A stretch of DNA of 64,000 nt from Ailurus styani (lineage: Eukaryota > Chordata > Mammalia > Carnivora > Ailuridae): contig LNAC01000856.1 of NCBI GenBank assembly GCA_002007465.1, positions 381,583 through 445,582 of the forward strand. Reading direction: 5' to 3'. The translations under genes and the position numbers were made by a program. The notes below the pieces were generated by a model, which did no database searches, was not told where the DNA came from, and was given only the letters and a program-made list of their open reading frames with translations. Each line of letters begins with the position of its first letter. Position 1 is the stretch's first letter. Shown here in pieces: positions 56,185-64,000 of the stretch.

Positions 56185-56220
56185 CGTGCACATGTGTGTG
56201 TTCATGCACGTGTGTGTAGC
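56154..56220. repeat. (TG)n microsatellite with TGTGCA variants
   Basis: About fourteen pure TG units, then gtgcacatgtgtgtgttcatgcacgtgtgtg. Alternating purine/pyrimidine; could adopt Z-DNA. Confidence 0.93.
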
Positions 56221-56469
56221 TCTATGCAAGTACATGATGTGTAGATTTGCATGACCACCACCACAGTCAAGATACAGAATCATTCCCAGATACCCCGTAG
56301 AGCCACATCCACCCCCTCCACCCCTACCTATCATTAATCTGATCTTCATTTCTAATTTTGTTATCTCAATAACATCATTTAAATGGGATCCTACAGTATG
56401 TGATTTTTTGGATTGACATTTTTCACTCAGCATAATTCCCTGGAGACTCATCCAAGCCGTTGCATGTAA

Positions 56470-56580
56470 CAATAATCCCTTCCTTCCTTCCTTCCTTCCT
56501 TCCTTCCTTCCTTCCTTCCTTCCTTCCTTCCTTCGTTCCTTCCTTCCTTCCATCCTTCCTTTCCCTTTCCTCCCTCCCTT
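56470..56580. repeat. (CTTC)n microsatellite
   Basis: About twenty ttcc units with single interruptions (cgttcc, catcc), ending in ccctttcctccctcccttct. Confidence 0.95.
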
Positions 56581-56627
56581 CTGTAAAAGTTGCTAGTGTG
56601 AGAAAAATTCAACTGAGAAGGTGATTT

Positions 56628-56998
56628 CCCTTCCTCCACTCCCTTCCCTTCCCTTCCCTTCCCTTCCCTTCCCTTCCTTTCCCTTCCCTTCCCTCCCTTC
56701 ACTACCCTTCCCTTTCCCGCTTCCCTCCCCTTCCTCCACTCCCTTCCCTTCCCTTCCCTTCCCTTCCCTCCCTTCACTACCCTTCCCTTTCCCGCTTCCC
56801 TCCCCTTCCTTCACTCCCTTCCCTTCCCTTCCTTCCCTTCCTTCCATTCCTTCCTTCCCTTCCCTTCTCTCCCCTTCTCTCCCCTTCCTTTCCCTTCCCT
56901 TCCATTCCATTCCCTTCCCCTCCCTTCTCTTCCTTCCCTTCCCTTTCTTCCTTTCCTTTCTCTTTTCCTTCCTCCCTCCCTTCCTCCCATCCTTTCTT
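56628..56998. repeat. (CCCTT)n polypyrimidine block with a higher-order repeat
   Basis: About 370 bases of nearly pure C/T. The landmark ttcctccact occurs at 56631 and 56731, and ttccttcact at 56806. Each is followed by (CCCTT)n, ccctcccttcactacccttc and cccgcttccctcc, so a composite unit of 100 then 75 bases is repeated, the second being shorter by five CCCTT units. It abuts the tail of the minus-strand SINE at 57002-57158. Frames of up to 127 codons here are artefacts. Confidence 0.92.
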
Positions 56999-57001
56999 TT
57001 T

Positions 57002-57158
57002 TAGAGGAGAAGAGTGGGGAGGGGTGGAGGGAGAGGGAGAGAGAGAATCTTAAGCCAGCTCCATGCTCAATACAGAGCCCCACATGGGGCTTGATCTCAT
57101 GACCCTGAGTGGAAATCAAGAATTGGATGCTTAACAAACTGTGCCACCCAGGCGCCCC
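57002..57158 (-). mobile_element. CAN-SINE whose tail expanded into a pyrimidine block
   Basis: tttttagaggagaagagtgg, GA-rich body and the reversed head aaactgtgccacccaggcgcccc. The host L1 phrase reads gcatgtaacaataat before the pyrimidine block and caatagttcattgc after the SINE, so the block and SINE entered as, or grew from, one insertion. Confidence 0.9.
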
Positions 57159-57345
57159 AATAGTTCATTGCTTTTTATTGTTGAGTGTCATTTCATGGTA
57201 TGGATGCGCCACAGTTGGTTTAACTGTTCACCTACTGAAATATACCCGAATTGTTGCCAGTTTTTAGCTATCACAAAGAAAGCTGCTATAACTATTAGCA
57301 CACGTTTTTGTGTGAACATAAATTTTTATTTCTCTGGGAAAAAAG

Positions 57346-58468
57346 ACTGAGTTCAGTTTGGGTGTTTTTTTGTCTGTGGACAAGATAGCTATGTTGCACA
57401 ACTCCAAGAGGCAATATTTATACTGTTGTCTATAAAAATGACTTCCCTTACTTTGGAGTTGTATAGAACACAGTCTGCACAACCATATACAAGAGTCTTT
57501 TCTCTGGACATCCAGGTGGAAATGTCCAAAAGACAACTGGATCTAAGCTTGATATTTGGGAAGAAGGATGCCTGAGTAATGTTGGCATAGAGTTACATGG
57601 TTAGAGGTGGAGAATACATAGAAATGTACATTGAGAAAGAAACACATGATGTGAATAGAACCAACACTCAGTTGTGATCAGATATATGATTCAGCTGGAT
57701 TCTTTCCATATACCCATACTCAGATATTACAAATATCTGTTTTATAGTAGCTAGGCTCTTTTCTATCTCATTCTGTACATAATGTTGCATACAATATCAT
57801 CTGTACTGAATCTTTTATAGCTTACTTACAGATTCCTCACTTCCCTAAAAATCAGATAATTCTAAAATTAGTGAAAACTAACGTCTACAGGTTGATTCGG
57901 TTGAAAAATGATGAAAAGAAATGTATTGTCCAACAAATGCATCCAAAAGTTTTGCAAGCAAAGATTAGGTTATAAAAATGGGCAAAGATTCAGAGGTCTT
58001 TATCTTCTTTAGTTAAAAGGAGGAACTCCTCCTAAATTGTGTTTATTCTTATGTATTCATTCTGCACATTGCTGTCATGAATCTTTCTGGTTGATGGCTA
58101 GTCTTTTTAAAAAAATGTTTTATCTCTCGAGAGGATGTCAGATCAAGGCTGAATTATGACACAAAAATTGAACCTTACTCTTCAGAGAACCACCTTTGCT
58201 ACTTTCAAATTAATCCAACTGATTTTTGTGAACTCTTGCTAGAGGATACATAGTGTGACTCAATAACCTGACAATTTGAACAAAACAGGTATTTCTGAAC
58301 CCATATTTTTAAATGAGTGTTGACTTTCAATGTCAAAGTATAATTCTCTTGGAAGATCTGTTTACCCACCTACTCCTTAATTCATGAAATCTTTAGATGC
58401 TGAGCCAGTATATAAATCAGTATATAATCAGGTTATAAACATAACTTACTTCTGCTCAAATTATATTA
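57346..58468. other. Unassigned non-coding sequence
   Basis: AT-rich. A 90-codon minus-strand frame at 57264-57536 starts inside the L1 and has no recognisable domain. Confidence 0.4.
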
Positions 58469-58701
58469 CCCAGTTTAATCACATTTACTTGTATTTTTTT
58501 TTAGAGAGAGAGAGAGAGAGAGAGAGAGTATGTGGGAGCAGGGGCAGGGGGCAGTGGGAGAGAATCTTAAGTACACACCATGCTCAGCATGGAGCCAGAT
58601 GCAGACCTTCATTCCACAACCCTGAGATTGTGACCTGAGCCAAAATCAAGAGTCAGATGCTTAACTGTGCCATCCAGGCACACCCAGTTTAATCACATTT
58701 A
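58469..58701 (-). mobile_element. CAN-SINE with perfect 19-bp target-site duplication
   Basis: Body at 58488-58682; cccagtttaatcacattta at 58469-58487 and 58683-58701. (GA)n run at 58503-58528. The head is shortened (ttaactgtgccatccaggcac). Confidence 0.95.
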
Positions 58702-59039
58702 AATTAGTAAAATGATTGTGCCAGTTTCCAAAAATTAATCCTCTCTCAAAGAACTCAAATTTACCACCATTGAGAAGACTCAAACTAATGACCTATAGAC
58801 TGTGAGGATATTCTTGAAGACAAGTCCCACACAATTTTGAAATGAATATAATAGAGTTGGTCAAGATGGCCTCTTTGAGGGGTTGTTATGTGTATAAATC
58901 AATTCAGTTACATTATCTGATTGTAATAGTTGTATACTTTTGTGGAAAGAACATGGATTTTGTATCAGACACACCTGACATCAATTACTGATTTTACCTC
59001 TTAAACAGATTTTCAGACAATGGGCCATTTGTTTATTTT
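58702..59039. other. Unassigned non-coding sequence
   Basis: No feature recognised. Confidence 0.4.
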
Positions 59040-59448
59040 GGTTTCATTTTCAGATTTTTCCCCAATTTTTTATTCTGATGAAATACTCATAAAATTTACT
59101 ATCTTAATCATTTATAAGTGTATCATCAGTCATATTACATACATTTATATTATTGTGTAACCATACTACTGTGCATCTCTAGAACTCTTCATCTTGCAAA
59201 ACTGAAATCCATACCCATTAAACAGTAGCTCCTCATGACTCCCTCCCCCAAGCCTCTGGTAACCAGCATTCTACTCTCTGTTACAATGAACTTGACTTTT
59301 TTCTCCCTAGATTCCACATATAAGTGAGATCATACAATATTTGTCTTTCCACATATGGCTTATCTCTCTTAGCATAATGTCCTCCAGATTCATCCATGTT
59401 TTCACAAATGGCAGGATTTTCTCCCTTTTAAAGGCTGAATAATAACCC

Positions 59449-59487
<39 letters not shown>

Positions 59488-59745
59488 TTTCTTTATCCAC
59501 TTGTCCATTGATGGACACTTAGATTGTTTCTATACCTTGCCTATTGTGAATAATGTTGCAGTGAATGTGAGAGTAAAGATTCTTTCTTTGAGATAGTGGT
59601 TTGATTTCTTTTGGAATAAATACTCAGACCTGGAACTGCTGGATCATATGGTAGTTTTATTTTTAATTTTTGAGGAATCTTCATACTGTTTTTCATAGTG
59701 GCTGCACGAATTTAGATTCCCACTACTGATGTATTTCATTGCATG
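59040..59745 (-). mobile_element. LINE-1 3' UTR and ORF2 end, antisense
   Basis: ctcataaaatttactatcttaatcattt, gcaaaactgaaatccataccc, tctggtaaccagcattctactc, attccacatataagtgagatcat, atgtcctccagattcatccatgtt, tccattgatggacacttag and ggatcatatggtagttttatttttaatttttgagg: a comparatively well-preserved antisense L1. Confidence 0.9.
59453..59486. repeat. (AC)n microsatellite within LINE-1
   Basis: About sixteen AC units between taacccattttac and attttctttatccac, at the same L1 position as the repeats at 6.1 and 33 kb (antisense here). Confidence 0.93.
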
Positions 59746-59852
59746 TTCATTGGGCCACTTGTTCATCGTCTCTAAGACTGTTTCATCACCTGATAAAATG
59801 TGTATGATAATAATACCTACATCATAAATGTTTTGTGAGAATCAAATGAATG

Positions 59853-60081
59853 AAAAGTATTTATTTATTTTTAAAAGATCTTATTTATTTATTTGAGAGA
59901 GGGAGAAAATGAGAGAACACAAGCAGGGGCGAGGAGGAGGAGAGGGAGAGGGAGAAGCAGGCTCCCCACTGAGCAGGGAGCCCAACACACAGGGCTTGAT
60001 CCCAGGACCCTGAGATCATGACCTGAGCTGAAGGCAGACCCTTAACTGACTGAGCCACCCAGGCTGCCCCAAAAGTATTTA
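59853..60081 (-). mobile_element. CAN-SINE with 11-bp target-site duplication
   Basis: Body at about 59864-60070; aaaagtattta at 59853-59863 and 60071-60081. The GA-rich segment contains gcgaggaggaggagagggagaggg. Confidence 0.93.
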
Positions 60082-60719
60082 GTATAGTGCTAAATATGCA
60101 CCATTTGAACACCAGATTGTGAAGCACTCCTATCTGAGAGTCAGTCTGCTCATGGAGACTTCCCACTGATGTCAAGAACAGCTTCCTTTAAGAGAGAAGC
60201 CCAGGCAAGGTGAGAGTTATTACACCGTGACTCAGGTATCATTAATGGTTTTTGGGAATGATGAAGGCTAAGTGTCATCCACACAAGTAGGTAAAATTCA
60301 ATCCCTTGTAATTTGGCCAGTGAAGAAACTTAATCTCATTTTATATTTAATTCCAAAATGTCATTTTGAAGAAATATTTATATTGCTAATGAAGACAGGT
60401 ACTATCTAAATCTCATTCACTGAATTATCATGGAATGGGGTCACTGCTTAGAATTCTGATTAACCCACCAGGTCAGTCAGTTTCCTTTGCCTGATTTATA
60501 ATGATAATTACCCCACGAAACGTTTCTCCTGGCAATGGCCTTCCTCATTTATAATGTCTTCTACAATCAAAGAGGAAACATCTCATTGTGTATATAAACT
60601 TGATACCAATTATGTGGTCAGCCCAAGCCTTTCTGTCCATGGTCTTTCTATTTAAGCAATCTTCCTCCTGCGTGGCAGGTCAGGAGTCAAGTGCACAGGA
60701 GACTTGTGAGACTTCACTT
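60082..60719. other. Unassigned non-coding sequence
   Basis: No feature recognised. Confidence 0.4.
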
Positions 60720-60744
60720 CAGAAGGGTTATTTTTTTTAAAGAT

Positions 60745-60791
<47 letters not shown>

Positions 60792-60979
60792 TTTGACACA
60801 GACAGAGATTAGATCACAAGTAGGCAGAGAGGCAGGCAGAGAGAGAGAGGAGGAAGCAGGCTCCCCACTGAGCAGAGGGCCTGATGCGGGCCTCGATCCC
60901 AGGACCCTGAGATCATGACCTGAGCCGAAGGCAGAGGCTTTAACCCACTGAGCCACCCAGGTGCCCCAGAAGGGTTATT
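60720..60979 (-). mobile_element. Young CAN-SINE with 13-bp target-site duplication and (TTTA)n tail
   Basis: Body at 60733-60966; cagaagggttatt at 60720-60732 and 60967-60979, perfect. The tail contains about twelve uninterrupted TTTA units (60744-60794), a likely polymorphic microsatellite. Lineage-specific type. Confidence 0.97.
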
Positions 60980-62765
60980 AATCTCTGCAGAATCACCTGT
61001 TGGATGGCATCCTTCCGTAGTGCTTTGTCAGAGGGAGAGACAGAGACAGACAAAGAGGGACAGAAGTGAGGGAGAGAGAGAGAAAGGGTTATATGAAGAT
61101 GGGAAAATGGGAGTTGACATAGGAAAGAATGTGAATCACTATCATTGTGAGAAGTTTAAGTGAATGGTTTATAACCTTTGGGGATCAAGTTCTTTCTCTA
61201 AGATTCCATGGAAGCTATAGCTCTTCTCCCCAGAAATATGCTGTGTACACTTCCTGACAAGAATTTGAGCATCATTTTGTAAAGAGGTCTGACACCTTAG
61301 AGTTGACTGATTTCCTAGTGTCCCCCTTGGGACCTTCCTCTGTCCCCACTTTCTCTGGATGGGCTCAGCCATTTCCCAAACTTCACCTGTCCCCACTACA
61401 AACGGTTAACTTTATTTCTTCCCCATTTGGAAAACTCATGAAAGTTGCAAAACCTCTATCCTGAAACACACATATATATGTATATCCTCTCAATTTTGCA
61501 CTTGATGTTCAAGGTACTTATGTGCTATTTACAGTCCATCTATAGACCCAAGATTCTACATCCCTGCCTTAGAGAGAATCTGGTCTCCATGTATGAAGTG
61601 GTTTTAGGCACTTGGCATTTCTACTTGGTTCTTAAATTGATTATAGTGGCTAATAGAATCAAAGTTTGAGGTTTTTAAAGAACTATATAATCTGGCCTTA
61701 GATCTTCCTGCTTTTAGCTTCATTTTGGAAATCATGCTCAAATCTCCTATGCCAAAGATGTCGGTGACTCACATAGAACCCTGCAGAGCCCAGTCTGGTT
61801 TCCTAGACTCTGCTACAGCCCCTCACAGCACTGGGAGTGTGCAGCAAGGTACAGAACTTGGTCTATTGTGCTCATTTGGGGACAAAGTCAATTTGTTTTA
61901 TTACTATACTAAACTATGAAGGAAACTTAGTCTCCTTCCACTAACAATAGTATCTTCTGGGTTAATGAGTCCTTTTGGACAATTCTCAGTGTTTCAGAGT
62001 TCCAACCCTCCCACCACTATGTCCTTCCTCCTCGGGGTGTGACAGAGAAGGAGGAACCATTTGACACCTTTGTATCACCTCTGTGGTTCATCATTGGCCT
62101 CTACACTAATGTACTTAGTAATGCTCCCACTCCTTCAACCCTGGGCACCCTGCTAGCACCCAATCAGAAATCCAGGGCTTATGAAATATAGGGTCTATGC
62201 TCTCAGCCCATTTAAACTGAGAGTTGTTCACCACCTTGCTGTCGTGGCCTCACCTCTACCCCTGCCTGCCTCTCAGATCTGGATGTCAGCCACATTCTCC
62301 ATCTTTCTCCTGGATGAAGCTGTCCTCCTCCAGGCTCTGCCATGGGGTCACTTTGCTCCTCAGTTGCAGACCCATGGCATGTCTGTTGGCTCTCCATTCA
62401 GCTATTTTCCATGTCTTCCACTGGCAACATGTGGAAACTTCTAGATCAGTCTATGCTAAGTAGGAGCTGAGGAAGACATGGCTCCCTATCTCTGCCTAGA
62501 TACACCTTGTATCCATCTCTCTTCTGTTATGATCACCCCTTGTTAGTGAGGGGGAATTCAGAAAGGTGATGTCTCAGAGCTCCACAGACCAAACTGGGCA
62601 CAATTCCACCCGGTTTTCAACCGCCCCCCCAACACTTGGTTGTAAAATGTTTATCAAACCTTCACTCAACCCCTCAGGTTTCATCTTTACGATAGTGGGG
62701 TGGAGGGAGGAAAACTGCTCTTTAGCCTCTTACTTTTCCTTCTTTCTTTCTCTCATCTCTCAGAA
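60980..62765. other. Unassigned non-coding sequence
   Basis: A GA-rich patch lies at 61028-61090. Frames of 60-87 codons (62181-62463) run in several phases without domains. No gene or repeat is called. Confidence 0.4.
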
Positions 62766-62875
62766 TGTTTCACTTTTTTTTAGCGTTTTTATTTAATTCC
62801 AGTTAGTTAACATACCGTCCACAATATTAATTTCAGGCGTACAATATGGTGATTAGAATATTCCACTTTTTTTCC
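62766..62875 (-). mobile_element. L1-like 3' sequence, antisense (short)
   Basis: gcgtttttatttaattccagttagttaacataccgtccacaatattaatttcaggcgtacaatatggtgattag resembles the antisense 3' end of carnivore L1. Short, assignment tentative. Confidence 0.5.
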
Positions 62876-62972
62876 CTAGAATGCATACCCTTCATTTGTA
62901 TCTTGTCCTGAATTTTCCCAATCTAATAAAGCTCGAGAATGCCAGTCAGCCAGGCCTGTCTCTTAAAAAAAA

Positions 62973-63047
62973 GGGCGGGAACACTGGCTGTCTTGGTTGG
63001 GTGTTCGACTCTTAATTTTGGCTCAGGTCATGATCTCAGGGTCGTGG
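62973..63047 (+). mobile_element. CAN-SINE head fragment (3' truncated)
   Basis: gggcgggaacactggctgtcttggttgggtgttcgactcttaattttggctcaggtcatgatctcagggtcgtggc is the tRNA-related head only; there is no body or tail. Confidence 0.8.
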
Positions 63048-63123
63048 CTATAACACTTGTTATAGCCATTCCAGTGAGAATGACAGGTTTGTTCCTTGCT
63101 ACTTATAAAAGAAATTTGGGGGA

Positions 63124-63322
63124 GGGGCTCCTGGGTGGCTCAGTCAATTAAGTGTCCAACTCTTGATCACAATCATCATGATCTCAGGATCTCAGAGCCC
63201 TGCATCGGGCTCTGTACTCAGTGTGGAGTCTGCTTCCCCTCTCCTTCTGCTCCTCCCACTGCTTGTGCTCTCTCTTTATCTCGCTCTAAAATAAATAGGT
63301 AAAATCTTTATTAAAAAAAAAG
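63124..63322 (+). mobile_element. CAN-SINE
   Basis: Head gggctcctgggtggctcagt, with a disrupted box B region (gatcacaatcatcatgatctcaggatctcagagccctgc); tail aaataaataggtaaaatctttatt and an A-run. Confidence 0.92.
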
Positions 63323-63339
63323 AAAAACAACAACAGTAG

Positions 63340-64000
63340 AAAACCCCAGCTTCATTGAGATGTAATTTACATGCCATGAAATTTATCTATTTTAAACACA
63401 GAGCCCAATGACTTTTTAGTAAATTTATAGAGTTGTGTAACTGTCACCATATTTCCAGTTTTACAATCCTTTTATTATCCCAATCAAATTGTTCATGCTC
63501 ATTTGCAGTTAATCTGTTTTCTCACCCCAAGGTCCAGGTAACCAATCTGCCTTGTGTCTCTATGGATTCGCCCGTTCTGGACATTTCATATCAACTTCAT
63601 CATACGACATGTGGCATTTGGTGTCTGGCTGCTTTTATTTAGCATGTTGTTTTGGAGCTCACCTATGTTTCATGTATCATGACTTCATTTCTTTTTAAAG
63701 CTGAATAATATTCCATTTTATGAATACACCACATTTAATTTATCTGTTGGTGGAAATTGAGCATGTTTCCACTTTGGGTTATTGTGAATAGTACTGCTTT
63801 GAACACTCATGTACAGGTTTTTGTTTGAATATCTGTTTTCAATTCTTTGGGGTCTAAACCTAGAAATTAGGTCTAAAAAAGGTCTAAATCTAGGAATTGC
63901 TGAGTCATATGGTAGTTATATTGATCTTTTTGAGGAACCACCAAACTTTTCCACAGGAGTCACAGCATTTTCGTTCCCACCAGCAATGTGTGAAGGTTCC
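63340..64000 (-). mobile_element. LINE-1 3' region, antisense, running off the window
   Basis: agcttcattgagatgtaatttacatgcc, gtaactgtcaccatatttcc, cgcccgttctggacatttcatat, gctgaataatattccattttatg, gggttattgtgaatagtactgc, tgagtcatatggtagttat and attttcgttcccaccagcaatgtg. A local repeat of ggtctaaa/ctagRaatt units lies at 63848-63898. Confidence 0.88.

Larger units (their letters stand above)
56031..57345 (-). mobile_element. LINE-1 3' UTR/ORF2 end, antisense, split by pyrimidine repeat and SINE
   Basis: aatggtatcatgtataactatagaacagtatcaaaccagg, ggtcacagagattattcagatttcaccag, caccaccacagtcaagatacagaatcattcc, actcagcataattccctggagactcatccaagc, then after the insertions aatagttcattgctttttattgttgagtgtcatttc and ccgaattgttgccagtttttagctatc. 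A (TG)n microsatellite lies at 56154-56182. Confidence 0.87.

Noticed and set aside
56128..57137. Six long frames of 105-141 codons
   Set aside because: All are translations of the (CTTC)n/(CCCTT)n block and the adjoining SINE.

Overview
The window is vertebrate nuclear DNA with no convincing functional gene. It is dense in tRNA-derived CAN-SINEs (about fifty copies or fragments), recognisable by the head GGGCACCTGGGTGGCTCAG, a CT-rich body and an (AAAT)n/AATAAAATCTTTAAAA tail. CAN-SINEs are specific to carnivores. The youngest copies (for example 29506-29749, 43498-43700, 45308-45501, 48279-48478 and 60733-60966) carry a GGTTAAAGCCTCTGC head and a CCTACTTGTGATCTCTC tail. I associate that variant with mustelids (marten, mink, ferret, otter, badger relatives). 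The canid and felid diagnostic variants are absent. The window reads as intergenic or deep intronic DNA.

Layout: 1-4 kb is unassigned DNA with three CAN-SINEs, a long pyrimidine tract and, at 4.4 kb, a MER5-like hAT fossil. A sense-strand LINE-1 end lies at 5.0-6.7 kb, with two SINEs and an AT/GT microsatellite inside it. An L2 end carrying a Tigger-type DNA transposon follows at 7.3-7.8 kb. The 9.5-15.6 kb stretch is a stack of SINEs inserted in L2 and unassigned DNA, including two places where two SINEs hit the same target. A sense L1 at 17.7-19.7 kb is split by a solo LTR. Antisense L1 and sense L2 fill 20.6-22.9 kb. A long antisense L2 with a readable CR1/L2-type reverse transcriptase (YADD) covers 24.0-26.1 kb. 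A sense L1 at 30.7-33.6 kb contains a FAU processed pseudogene, a SINE in that pseudogene's poly(A) tail, and a run of Ns inside a TA repeat. The 34-50 kb stretch is the least repeat-rich, with MIR, L2, MER20 and two further Tigger-type fossils. The 50.5-57.3 kb stretch is mostly antisense L1, with a 0.5 kb polypyrimidine block. The right end has more antisense L1 at 59.0-59.7 and 63.3-64.0 kb.

The elements do not form a pathway. Their value is chronological: L2, MIR, MER5, MER20 and Tigger form the old substrate, L1 and the LTR entered next, and CAN-SINEs and the FAU retrocopy came last, many with readable target-site duplications. All calls were made by eye from motif recognition. Repeat boundaries without a duplication are approximate, and family names are given only where the consensus is familiar. 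No new biological system was found. The most useful observations are the nested FAU pseudogene, the solo LTR, the same-site SINE pairs, the internally deleted SINEs, the recurrent microsatellite at one L1 position, and the suspect sequence around the N run.
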